The position numbers and the translations under genes are program-made. From the NCBI GenBank assembly GCA_029265125.1, contig JAJUJX010000009.1, positions 1-64,000 of the forward strand: a DNA stretch of 64,000 nt, given 5' to 3'. The DNA is from Tolumonas sp008015085. Lineage in GTDB: Bacteria > Pseudomonadota > Gammaproteobacteria > Enterobacterales > Aeromonadaceae. A model generated the notes under the pieces. The model worked only from the letters and a program-made list of their open reading frames with translations, was not told where the DNA came from and made no database searches. Position 1 is the first letter of the stretch; each line of letters begins with the position of its first letter. Positions 53,195-61,644 of the stretch are shown here, one piece after another.

Positions 53195-55384
53195 ATGTTC
53201 AGTCAAAACAAGAAAGGAATAACATCTCCCGGTATGAAGCCAAATGCCATCACACAAGCAATTTTGCTGGCCGGAATTACCTGTATAGCTCCTTCAATCG
53301 CAATAGCCGGTAGTCACGATGCCGTTGAGCTGAACACAGTGAATGTGGAAGCAAATTCAGAAGTAGAAAACGGTGTGCCGGTTTCACGGAAGGTCAGTAC
53401 AACAGGCACTAAAACAGCAACTCCGCTGAATAAAACACCTCAGTCGGTCAGTGTGGTCACTAGTGAAGATATCGAAGAAAAAGGTGTGAGTTCTGTCGCT
53501 GACTCACTGGCTTATTCGGCAGGTGTTGTAACCAACTATCGCGGCACTTCAAACCGTAACGATGAGGTCATGGCGCGTGGGATGAATTCTTACTTGCCGC
53601 AATATCTGGATGGAATCAGCTTTGCTTCTGGCTCTAGTGGGCAAAATTTATCTCCGCAGATTGATCCATGGCTGCTAGAGCGCGTTGAATTAATTCACGG
53701 CCCGGCATCTGTATTATATGGTCAATCCAATCCTGGTGGGTTGATAAGCATGGCCAGTAAACGCCCGACGGAGGAATCGGTTCATACGGTTGAGGTCGGT
53801 TATGGCACAGACAATCAGCGTGAAGCTGCTTTCGATTTTGGGGGAGCAGCAACCGATGATGGCAAAGTATTATTCCGGATCAGCGGTATCACGCGTGCAA
53901 AAGATGGTCAGGAAAATTATGTCGAAGAAGAGCGTTATGCAATTGCACCTTCATTAACTTTTAAACCAACAGATGCAACTACACTGACATTGTTGGCGAG
54001 TTTTCAGAAAGATCCTTCCGCTGGATATCGTAACTTCCTGCCCTCCCAAGGAACGGTAAAATCCAATCCTAATGGATCTATTCCAACAGATTTCTTTATG
54101 AGTGATCCCAACTGGGAGCAAGCTTCACGTAACCAGAAATCTGCAGGCTATGCTTTTGAGCATAGCGTAAATAATGCACTGACATTCCGGCAGAATTTAC
54201 GTTTCACCGATTTACAACAAGATACACAGACTCTGATTTACGACTACTGGGCGACTTCTTCTTATGACGTGATGAGTCGCTGGGCTCAGAAGTTCGATCA
54301 GAAAGCGAAGACATTTGGTATTGATAACCAAGCTGAATACAAATTCGCTACAGGTGCGACAGAGCATACCGTCTTGGCGGGTGTCGATTACAAAACTTTC
54401 ACTTTCCGTGAGACCGATTGGACAGATTACAACAGCGATGGTGATTTAAACATTGACTGGACTAATCCAACCTATGGTATCGACACCAGAAACATCGATC
54501 TAAAAAGCACTGCGAATGAAAAACAGAGCCGTAAACAAACAGGCATCTATCTGCAAGATCAAATCGCACTTGATCGCTGGAACTTTGTCATTTCTGGGCG
54601 TAACGACTGGGCAGATCTGGATTTAGATGATTATCTCTATTCTTCTTCTGATTCAACGCAAATTCATAAAGCTACGGGACGTGCAGGCATACTTTATGCG
54701 TTTGATAATGGCCTATCTCCTTACATCAGTTATAGCACCTCATTCGAACCAATCACTTACAAAGGTGCTGATGGCAAGATTATGAAGCCTACCACCGCGA
54801 AACAGACCGAAGTCGGTGTGAAATATCAGCCTCATGGTAGTCGTTCTTCTGTAACTGCTGCAGTTTATGACCTCAAACAACAGAATGTTGCGTCTTATGA
54901 CTCCAGCTCCTATAGCTACCAGCAAACTGGTGAGGTCGGTTCAAAAGGCTTCGAACTGGAAACTAATCTGCAGCTGACAGGTGCTTGGAAAGTTACTACC
55001 GCCTATGCTTATACCGACGCCGAAATTTTGAAAGATGAGACAGCAAGCAACGTTGGCTTAGCTCCGCAGTGGATTCCAGAACATTCGGGATCTCTCTGGA
55101 ATACGTATGAATTTACGAATGGTTTGACCGCTGGGGCTGGCTGGCGTTATGTAGGTACCACGTATAATCGTGCTAATACGACGAAAACACCTGCTTACGG
55201 CCTATACGATGCGTCTCTCAACTATGACCTAGGCACAGCGTCAAATAGTCTTAAAGGGGCAAAAGTTCAGCTGACAGTGAACAACATATTCGATAAGAAA
55301 TATGTTTCATCATGTGCGAGCGATTACGCTTGCTTCTATGGTGCAGAGCGTAGTGCCATGCTGAAAGTCAATTACGCGTGGTAA
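53195..55384 (+). CDS. TonB-dependent siderophore receptor (FhuA/FvtA type)
   Basis: This 729-residue outer-membrane receptor has a long N-terminal signal region ending near residue 38 (IAPSIAIAGS) and a TonB-box-like ELNTVNVEA. The plug domain (about 65-200) has NKTPQSVSVVTSEDIEEKG, GVVTNYRGTSNRNDEVMARGM, LLERVELIHGPASVLYGQSNPGGLISM. A 22-strand barrel ends in LTVNNIFDKKYVSSC and a C-terminal aromatic (Trp). Plug motifs are of the FhuA/FcuA/FvtA branch rather than FepA, consistent with a siderophore other than enterobactin. The pair of cysteines in SSCASDYACFYG near the C-terminus is as in FhuA-type receptors. A ribosome site (AAGGATGAAGA) precedes the ATG. Confidence 0.92.
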   Translation: MFSQNKKGITSPGMKPNAITQAILLAGITCIAPSIAIAGSHDAVELNTVNVEANSEVENGVPVSRKVSTTGTKTATPLNKTPQSVSVVTSEDIEEKGVSSVADSLAYSAGVVTNYRGTSNRNDEVMARGMNSYLPQYLDGISFASGSSGQNLSPQIDPWLLERVELIHGPASVLYGQSNPGGLISMASKRPTEESVHTVEVGYGTDNQREAAFDFGGAATDDGKVLFRISGITRAKDGQENYVEEERYAIAPSLTFKPTDATTLTLLASFQKDPSAGYRNFLPSQGTVKSNPNGSIPTDFFMSDPNWEQASRNQKSAGYAFEHSVNNALTFRQNLRFTDLQQDTQTLIYDYWATSSYDVMSRWAQKFDQKAKTFGIDNQAEYKFATGATEHTVLAGVDYKTFTFRETDWTDYNSDGDLNIDWTNPTYGIDTRNIDLKSTANEKQSRKQTGIYLQDQIALDRWNFVISGRNDWADLDLDDYLYSSSDSTQIHKATGRAGILYAFDNGLSPYISYSTSFEPITYKGADGKIMKPTTAKQTEVGVKYQPHGSRSSVTAAVYDLKQQNVASYDSSSYSYQQTGEVGSKGFELETNLQLTGAWKVTTAYAYTDAEILKDETASNVGLAPQWIPEHSGSLWNTYEFTNGLTAGAGWRYVGTTYNRANTTKTPAYGLYDASLNYDLGTASNSLKGAKVQLTVNNIFDKKYVSSCASDYACFYGAERSAMLKVNYAW

Positions 55385-55402
55385 TTCACTAAAACACTAT
55401 CT

Positions 55403-55433
55403 AAAGCCATCTGATCACAGGTGGCTTTTTTTG
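55403..55433 (+). terminator. Rho-independent terminator after the receptor gene
   Basis: AAAGCCATCTG (55403-55413) pairs with CAGGTGGCTTT (55418-55428) with a 4-nt loop and runs into a T7 tract. It is a textbook terminator 19 bp after the stop. Confidence 0.9.
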
Positions 55434-55489
55434 ATTATTTCGGGGGTTCCATCATGCAGTCTTAAATAGTTATGACTTAATCGAATCAA

Positions 55490-55507
55490 ATATTGTTACA
55501 TCATACC
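55490..55507 (-). promoter_or_regulatory. Ter-like site 1 (Tus-binding)
   Basis: The minus strand reads GGTATGATGTAACAATAT. This matches the E. coli Ter core (GTATGTTGTAAC) with a single change in the core. It is an exact inverted copy of the site at 55617-55634. Confidence 0.7.
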
Positions 55508-55616
55508 TATAAGGCAATAAAAAAAGGCTCTCCGACCAACTTAAACAGACACTACTAAACTTCACATTAAAAACGTCTGTAGTAAAAATAACGACTCCTT
55601 TCCTTATTATTCTTTT

Positions 55617-55634
55617 GGTATGATGTAACAATAT
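55617..55634 (+). promoter_or_regulatory. Ter-like site 2 overlapping the tus promoter
   Basis: GGTATGATGTAACAATAT on the plus strand ends about 15 bp before the tus start. In E. coli a Ter site in the tus promoter allows Tus to repress its own gene, and the position here is equivalent. Confidence 0.75.
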
Positions 55635-55649
55635 AATATTGAGAGAGTG

Positions 55650-56603
55650 ATGATAACAATGAAATCTAGTGAAAACTCAGGTTATTCCCGCTTTCTATTA
55701 CGTCATTATTTTGATCAATTACAACAAGTAACCAGCTCTTTTATCGACACTCTACGGCTAATTCCGCTATGTGATACAAGAATATTTTCTCTACCCGATA
55801 TTCTTCGGGAACAAGAAAACCAGCCTCACCCATCTTACATTCCTGTTCACACCATTTGCGATCATAAACAGGCGTTATCATTAGCCTGTAAGGCTTATTC
55901 CCATTTTTGGATGCAAGAAAACGCCGATATATCTACGCGCCATCCATCACGTCTTCCAGGAGTCCTGGTTTTTGAACGGACCGAGATACGCTCATTGCTT
56001 CATGAATTAGCGCTGGAGATCAATAAATTAAAAAATCTCTTTGAACAACAAGCTCAATCTATACCAGCTGAATCACGGTTTACTGAATTACACGACATGA
56101 TGCCAGGCCTGATGACGCTGCAAGTGTATCGAAAAATATTTATATCTGATGAGTCTTTCTATTCAATTCGCTTTTTTTGGGCAAATAAGCAATATATTCA
56201 GAAGGTAACTAAAAATGAAATTATTCAACGTCTGAAAAATAGCAAACAGAATCCAGGACGCCAGTTTCTGAATGCAGAAGATTTTGATGCATGGCAAGAT
56301 GCGGTAGAACAAGAAATTGAAATAGTAATGGCCGTTTCTGACTCTGCAGAATTACGTATTCGCCGACCAATAAAAGTTCAACCGATGGCTCGGCTTACAC
56401 AATCAAAACACCCCGAAAAACAGAGTTCTAGCGTAAAGCAAATTGCAGCTCCCCTTCCAATTATTTTGTTTAGATCAGATGAGCACCTCCGGATCGGTAC
56501 ACTGAAAAACTATAACGCTGATTCAATATCACATAAACGTATTCCCTCCCCTCCTAAAGTCGAGTTACTAATTGATCGGCTACATTTATATAAACTGCTG
56601 TAA
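55650..56603 (+). CDS. tus: Replication terminus-binding protein Tus
   Basis: Tus binds Ter sites as a monomer and stops the replicative helicase from one side. The 317-residue protein matches E. coli Tus (309) along its length: RIFSLPDIL, HPSRLPGVLVFE, INKLKNLFEQQ, MPGLMTLQVYRK, RFFWANKQYIQK, LRIRRPIKVQPMARL, LKNYNADSISHKRIP and LIDRLHLYKLL. Several of these are DNA-contact strands. GTG 55647, ATG 55650 and ATG 55659 are all possible starts; 55650 is a compromise. It is a stand-alone gene preceded by two inverted Ter-like sites and lies about 2 kb from the plasmid partition region. Confidence 0.92.
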   Translation: MITMKSSENSGYSRFLLRHYFDQLQQVTSSFIDTLRLIPLCDTRIFSLPDILREQENQPHPSYIPVHTICDHKQALSLACKAYSHFWMQENADISTRHPSRLPGVLVFERTEIRSLLHELALEINKLKNLFEQQAQSIPAESRFTELHDMMPGLMTLQVYRKIFISDESFYSIRFFWANKQYIQKVTKNEIIQRLKNSKQNPGRQFLNAEDFDAWQDAVEQEIEIVMAVSDSAELRIRRPIKVQPMARLTQSKHPEKQSSSVKQIAAPLPIILFRSDEHLRIGTLKNYNADSISHKRIPSPPKVELLIDRLHLYKLL

Positions 56604-56782
56604 TATTTACTTATCTAGGCTCGGATATAACTTTTTAAAATTGACCAACGAACACGCAGCTTATGTTTTTAGGGTTAATAGCCCTCCCCCACCTTGTTTA
56701 AAAAATAAATTCACCTGATTTTTTTAATTTGTGAACAATTTTTGCATGTATCAGAAAGGATACGATGCCAAGCATAATATTT

Positions 56783-57295
56783 TCAAGATATACCTATTGG
56801 TTGGTAACCTTGCCATTCAGGTATAAATTTATTTCCTTTCTTTTGTGGTTCAAGATGAATGTAGTACTCATCAATCTGACTCAGTACCTTGCAATCATCA
56901 ACATCTTTCAGGTTATCCTTATGTTGCTGATCTTCACCAGATAATAAACTTCTTAATGCTTTTTCTTTGGCTTCGGCAGCATTATCAGCAACAAAAAAAT
57001 CAAATGCATGCAGCTCAGCCAACTCTGTATGGTTATATGCACCTACATTTACGAAGTACAATTTCTTTGCAGATGGCGGCATTTGCGGATTTTTTGAGAT
57101 ACTGATTTTGTAACCATCAGCCCAATGTAAACGAGCATAGCCATCAATATGAATTTTATCCTTATCACCAAACCAATTCTCTCGTAATTTTGGCCAGGCA
57201 TCCTCAGGTTTTTCTGCAACAACAAACTGAATATCATGCACTTCGATGTTCGACTTACCCGCATTACCACCAATTGCAAATATGAATAAATCCAT
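56783..57295 (-). CDS. DUF1543 family protein
   Basis: This is a 170-residue soluble protein with two related halves, each carrying an H-x-F/HDIQFV-like strand followed by A-E-x-A: EVHDIQFVVAEKPEDAWPKL and ELHAFDFFVADNAAEAKEKA. LFIFAIGGNAGKSNIEVHD near the start is typical of the DUF1543 family. Function is not known. It is preceded by a 179-bp AT-rich gap after tus and followed by decayed DNA. No partner gene is suggested by context. Confidence 0.75.
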   Translation of the reverse strand: MDLFIFAIGGNAGKSNIEVHDIQFVVAEKPEDAWPKLRENWFGDKDKIHIDGYARLHWADGYKISISKNPQMPPSAKKLYFVNVGAYNHTELAELHAFDFFVADNAAEAKEKALRSLLSGEDQQHKDNLKDVDDCKVLSQIDEYYIHLEPQKKGNKFIPEWQGYQPIGIS

Positions 57296-57479
57296 GGTTT
57301 ACCTCAAAAATTTCTATAGATACGAATATATTAGTAAGTGATGCACTGCATGCGACAAAAAGTGAATATGGTAAAAAGAGAACATCAATAACTAATTTTC
57401 CCACTTATATCAGAGCTACTGCTCAATCAACAACAGTTCCATAATAAATCACCCTCATGCCTTATTTCGCTCAGTGCTT

Positions 57480-57905
57480 TATGAGTTAAAACGTAAATGG
57501 ATGACCATATTACGCTCTGGCAAGAATACGTATCCGCAGAGAAAATCAGGTACAGACAGATCTATACAGTCAGTTTGTGAATATTAAACACGTTGGTAGA
57601 AAATGCAGTACAGATCCACAATGCATTTACGCCATCACCCGTTCTATATCATACATGAACTGAATATCTCCATTCCTGAACTGATGAACGCCTGAAGGTC
57701 AATCAGAATGATCACTTTGAATATCAACCATATTATTACTCTGTACCTCACTACCCAGTAAACACAGGCCAGCGAGTCATTAATATCAGAAATGGTCGCC
57801 AGAGCAATTCCTCCACAGGAAGAGCTGGATCGGTGTAGCCATGCGAGATCTTGTACAACGGTTATTGATGTCCCGGCACAATCTTACCGAAGTGGTCTGA
57901 GCCAA
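57480..57905 (+). mobile_element. Fossil of an IS21-family transposase (istA)
   Basis: Conceptual fragments in different frames match IstA in order: LYELKRKWMT and ITLWQEYVSAEKIRYRQ (about 57480-57565), then FEYQPYYYSVPHYPV (about 57715-57765), then HARSCTTVIDVPAQSYRSG (about 57840-57895). The last two fit the C-terminal HYYSVP and H-RS...TT regions of IS21 transposases. Stops, frameshifts and large deletions separate them, and istB and clear ends were not found. The remaining bases of 57296-58220 show no gene. Confidence 0.55.
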
Positions 57906-58220
57906 CTCAATCAAACATAGAAGAACTAAGATCAGCGGCAGAGTTGGTTATGAACTTATGCAGAACTCAGTTTCGAAGAAAGACGGAGATTCCTACTGAG
58001 ATGTGAACTGCAAGGTCTGGAGCACACTGGCTGGACAGAAAGCAAATTAGTGAACTGCTAGCAGGAATCTATCTGTTATGCATCTTGGTAAAACAGGCAT
58101 GCAACCAATAAGTGAAGTCCGCTACAGCCGTTTAAACTTGTTGCGGGATATAACTTGCCGCATGTCAGCTGGATAAAGTTATCAGGAGAACAATCAAAAC
58201 ATCGATAGGGAATACAATTG

Positions 58221-58346
58221 TGGCGAATGCGATCCTGAACCATGAAATTCAGTGGCGATTTCATACTGAAATTCCACATAAAAATCAAAAAAAAACCTTA
58301 TTTTTCAATAAATTAAATTTAATTTTTCGTTGGCGAAGATTGAAAT
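58221..58346. other. parS: P1-type partition site parS
   Basis: P1 ParB binds heptamer A-boxes (ATTTCA-type) and hexamer B-boxes (TCGCCA) on two arms joined by an IHF bend. Here one arm has TGGCGA (58221-58226), TGAAAT (58243-58248), TGGCGA (58253-58258), ATTTCAT (58258-58264) and TGAAAT (58267-58272). After an A-tract-rich 58-bp spacer, a second arm has TGGCGA (58331-58336) and TGAAAT (58341-58346). The reverse complement ATTTCAGTATGAAATCGCCA differs from the known P1 right arm only in the spacer between A-boxes. Position just downstream of parB is also as in P1. Confidence 0.78.
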
Positions 58347-58434
58347 ATACAGGGGGGTTTTGCTTGATTTTCTAAGGTTTACACCAACATTTGAATGCCG
58401 GCGTAAACCAAAAAATACAAAAGAGGGGAGGGAA

Positions 58435-59418
58435 TTATTGAGATTCAGTCAGATGTTTATTAAGAATATGTTCGATTGCCGAATCGAGTTCATCCTGCAG
58501 CTCTTTAGACAAACGATTAAATTCATAGCTGAACATTCGACCTTTATTTTTTTTACGAGCAAAACGATCTTTATCTGCGAAAGACCACAAATGTGAAACA
58601 ACCGCTTTTTCTTTCTTTGGCATTTTCACCAGATCAGCAGCCTCAGCCCGTATGACCTGCATAATCTGGTTTTTCAGATCATCTTCGGGAAGGATGTTAT
58701 CCTGGATCAGGTTTTCAACTTCGTCATGTATATTTAATACCAAGTCGAGATGATCAATACCTTTTTCGGTGATCAGTTCATGAACTGACAGCAGGCTCTT
58801 AAAATCAGCAAAAGATAGTTCTGATTGCACTGGGAAAAGAGAGACATATTCCTGCGGAACGCTTGCTGCCTGCAAAGCGCGAGTTACCTTTGCCTGAGAT
58901 AGACCTCGGGTATCAGCTATTTCTTTCTGCGACATACCGGATTGTTTAAGATTGAGCAATTGTAAACCGATCTCGCGGATATTGTGTTCTTTAGCTGTTT
59001 GTATATCGTTTGCTAATTGTCTTGCTTCTTCTGCTGTTATTGCTGCCTGGGTTACCAAAACATTCAAAGGTGCATTGCAAATTATTGCTGCAGCACGGCG
59101 GCGAGATCCATCTAATATCTCAATTCGTTCATCAACCTGAACTCCAATTGCAGGGAAAAACTGTTGAAGTTTAAATGTTCGGGTAATGTCTTTTAATGAC
59201 TCAGGGGTTAACGCAGTCTGATCGCGGCCATTTGTTTCCTGAATAACAAATGTTTCAGTCTCTACTTGATTAGCAGAAATTGATTTCAGGATAAAAACTG
59301 CTTTTTTACCTGACGACAGGATAAACGTCTGTTTAAAAGACTGAGTATCATCATCTACACTGGCAGAAAGAGGAGACTGGCTAAAAGTTCTTCCAATTGT
59401 TTTACGTTTTATTGTCAT
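58435..59418 (-). CDS. parB: P1-type centromere-binding protein ParB
   Basis: This 327-residue protein is closely like P1 ParB (333): KRKTIGRTFSQSPLSAS, NQVETETFVIQETNGRDQ, QQFFPAIGVQVDERIEILDGSRRRAAAI, an HTH in GMSQKEIADTRGLSQAKVTRALQAASVP, LFPVQSELSFADFK, and the dimer domain KDRFARKKNKGRMFSYEFNRLSKELQDELD. The central HTH binds A-boxes and the C-terminal dimer domain binds B-boxes in P1. It follows parA by 8 bp. A hairpin (58376-58409, GGTTTAC/GTAAACC) lies after the stop, between parB and parS. Confidence 0.96.
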   Translation of the reverse strand: MTIKRKTIGRTFSQSPLSASVDDDTQSFKQTFILSSGKKAVFILKSISANQVETETFVIQETNGRDQTALTPESLKDITRTFKLQQFFPAIGVQVDERIEILDGSRRRAAAIICNAPLNVLVTQAAITAEEARQLANDIQTAKEHNIREIGLQLLNLKQSGMSQKEIADTRGLSQAKVTRALQAASVPQEYVSLFPVQSELSFADFKSLLSVHELITEKGIDHLDLVLNIHDEVENLIQDNILPEDDLKNQIMQVIRAEAADLVKMPKKEKAVVSHLWSFADKDRFARKKNKGRMFSYEFNRLSKELQDELDSAIEHILNKHLTESQ

Positions 59419-59426
59419 CAGTCACC

Positions 59427-60626
59427 TCAATTTGTACGGATAAATTCAATTCTATCAAACACGGCTTTCGCAAAATCTTCTGCTGCAGAGCGGGCATTTT
59501 TTAATGCTTCACTACTTCCTACATAGGTTGATGGATTTGCTGAAATGACAGTGTCGAATGACTCGCCACAGCGTTCAAAACCATCTAACCGGGGGAGGGT
59601 CACATCTAACATGTCTCCACCAAAAATCTCTTTTGCCAGGCTATGACAAAGCTTGTGGTCAGATTTATTTGATAGCTTAGACATAAATCCGATATTACTT
59701 AGTACTCGGCAAGGAAACCCTGATTCTTCAATAATCGTAACAAGTTCTGGCAAGCGAGTTAGGTATTTCAGGGTCGAATGAAAATCGACCTGAGCGGGAG
59801 GAACAGGAGTCATCAATAAATCAGCAGCAGCAATAGCATTCTTAAGAAACGCATCCAAATGAGGCCCACTATCAACGAAAATAAAATCGTAATCATTTTC
59901 CAGCTTATCAATAATATTTTCACGAAGAATGGCATGGACATTTTGATGCGGTAAATGCTCGGTACACAACTCATCCCAACGAGAGGCAATGAATGCATCA
60001 TCAATGGAAGCAGGCATAAGATCAACACCAGGGATCACTGAAGGAACAATAAACTCGCTCATCAATTCATCGCGTGAAACGTTTTGCAGCATAGCCTGTG
60101 CAGATGTAGTTTCAACAAGACCTACTGCCTGAGTATGATTTAGAAACATCGTTGCAGAAGATTGAGGATCAAGGTCAATCACCAATATTCTGAGATCTTC
60201 GAAAAGCAGATGAGGATGCGCTCTTAATGCATGAGCTAATGAGACCGTAGAAACTGTTTTCGACACACCACCTTTCAGATTGCCAACAAAAATGGTGAAG
60301 GCTTTTGAGTATCGGTCTCTGTATTTAGGTACGCCTCTGTGGTGGTATATATCAATAATATTTTGTATTGACATAGCATACTTAATTGAACTACCTGCCG
60401 GTCTTTTCTCAAAGATATAACCATTTTCTTCCATTTCATTAACTGCGTAATCAACACTCGCTCTGGTTAGTTTTGGCAGTTTGGAAAGTGCAGCTTTTGC
60501 ATAGAGTTGATAATACTGATTCTCCTGTAATTCATCTTTTTGTACCTGAATTTGTTCTGTCAGTGAGAAAAGCATCTTTTCTGAACGTTGTGCGACTTTA
60601 TGTATTTGTTGTGTGTTGTCAGTCAT
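59427..60626 (-). CDS. parA: P1-type partition ATPase ParA
   Basis: This 399-residue type Ia ParA is very close to P1 ParA (398). The N-terminal DNA-binding region has KVAQRSEKMLFSLTEQIQVQKDEL and LPKLTRASVDYAVNEMEENGYIF, then RPAGSSIKYAMSIQNIID. The deviant Walker A is NLKGGVSKTVSTVSLAHAL, followed by ILVIDLDPQSSATMF, FIFVDSGPHLDAFLKNAI and LPRLDGFERCGESFDTVISA. It moves plasmid DNA by patterned binding to the nucleoid and, with ADP, represses its own operon. The ATG at 60626 matches the P1 N-terminus; a GTG three codons upstream is possible. The 146 bp upstream is AT-rich and presumably holds the ParA-controlled promoter. Confidence 0.96.
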   Translation of the reverse strand: MTDNTQQIHKVAQRSEKMLFSLTEQIQVQKDELQENQYYQLYAKAALSKLPKLTRASVDYAVNEMEENGYIFEKRPAGSSIKYAMSIQNIIDIYHHRGVPKYRDRYSKAFTIFVGNLKGGVSKTVSTVSLAHALRAHPHLLFEDLRILVIDLDPQSSATMFLNHTQAVGLVETTSAQAMLQNVSRDELMSEFIVPSVIPGVDLMPASIDDAFIASRWDELCTEHLPHQNVHAILRENIIDKLENDYDFIFVDSGPHLDAFLKNAIAAADLLMTPVPPAQVDFHSTLKYLTRLPELVTIIEESGFPCRVLSNIGFMSKLSNKSDHKLCHSLAKEIFGGDMLDVTLPRLDGFERCGESFDTVISANPSTYVGSSEALKNARSAAEDFAKAVFDRIEFIRTN

Positions 60627-60772
60627 ACATATCACTCACATGCTGGATTTTTGATTTTATACAAAAATACTACATATATTTTGTTATGTAAAATAAATTG
60701 GTTGTAAATTGTTCTTTATGACAGGATTAAAGTTATTCTGTTTTTGTATTGTTGGTTGTTTTTTGAGCAAAG

Positions 60773-60843
60773 TTATCCACTTATGCACAGGCTAGATCAA
60801 ATAAATAGATCCTATTAAAGATCCTATTAGATCATATAAGATC
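60773..60843. other. oriR: Origin core: tandem DnaA boxes and five GATC repeats
   Basis: TTATCCACT (60773-60781) and TTATGCACA (60781-60789) are adjoining DnaA-box-like 9-mers. GATC follows at 60795, 60808, 60820, 60830 and 60840, mostly within AGATCCT/AGATCA heptamers. The P1 origin has the same combination of paired DnaA boxes and five GATC heptamers subject to Dam methylation, where strand opening begins. A further perfect DnaA box (TGTGGATAA, minus orientation) lies at 61006-61014. Confidence 0.8.
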
Positions 60844-60890
60844 ACAGGTGCCGAAAAATTATTTAATATCATGAGGTTACACAACTATTT

Positions 60891-60993
60891 AACCACTGTA
60901 GTGAGTAAACTATCTTTTGTGAACAGTAATTCAACCGCTGTAATGAGATATATAACCGCTGGGAAATGCACTCCATAACCACTGTAAATAGTA
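60891..60993. repeat. Iterons, block 1 (between GATC cluster and repA leader)
   Basis: AACCACTGTAGTGAGTA (60891-60907), AACCGCTGTAATGAGAT (60933-60949), a degenerate copy near 60954-60970 and AACCACTGTAAATAGTA (60977-60993) belong to the same 17-bp repeat found upstream and downstream of repA. They lie directly after the DnaA/GATC core and are the likely origin iterons bound by RepA. Confidence 0.8.
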
Positions 60994-61175
60994 GGCGATC
61001 ACAAATGTGGATAATTTTTTATCTAATCGTTATTTATTAATAACATTTTGAATTAAAAAGATATTTTAAATTTTCTATGTGTTTTTCCTCTCTGATTTTT
61101 ATGGATTTGTTCTGCACTCCAATCTCATATTTCTTTGCTTTTTACTTTATCCGGCGAAACTAATCAGCTTTTGTT

Positions 61176-61614
61176 AACCACTATAGCGAGTAAGTAACCA
61201 CTATAATGAGTACGTTTTCATGTCGATTCTGTTGGTTTAAACAAAGATCGCTGTTGTGCTCTGCATTGAGAGCTCATTTATTGTATTCAATTTGAACATA
61301 CATCCACTATGGTTAGTAAATATAACCACTATAAATAGTTTGAATGCTGTAGATAGCTTAAAAATTCATCTTTTATATCTAGCATCCACTATGGTAAGTA
61401 GCTTAACCGCTATAATGAGTAACCTGCAATTTCGCGATTTCTTTTGAACTGCATCCACTGTATTGAGTAACATCCACTATAGTTAGTGGTTCTGCGGCGA
61501 ATTTAAGCAGGATCTATGTGATCTAACCACTATAAACAGCATATAACCACTATAGAGAGCAAAAAGGCATGGTAATGATCATAGGATCGCTTGTACTATC
61601 CACTATAAGAAGGT
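61176..61614. repeat. Iterons, block 2 (upstream of repA)
   Basis: Eleven copies of a 17-bp repeat, roughly A-A/T-C-C-A/G-C-T-R-T-A-N-N-G-A-G-T-A, start at 61176, 61196, 61302, 61324, 61384, 61405, 61453, 61472, 61525, 61545 and 61598. They mostly come as pairs 19-22 bp apart, about two helical turns. The last one forms an inverted repeat (ATCCAC/GTGGAT, 61598-61618) in the repA leader, suggesting autorepression by RepA. Long AT-rich stretches separate the pairs. Confidence 0.85.
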
Positions 61615-61644
61615 GGATCACTTGTTCTGACTGAGAATCAGAAA

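Noticed and set aside
58330..58596. An 88-residue plus-strand frame.
   Set aside because: Overlaps parS and the 3' end of parB, which are well supported.
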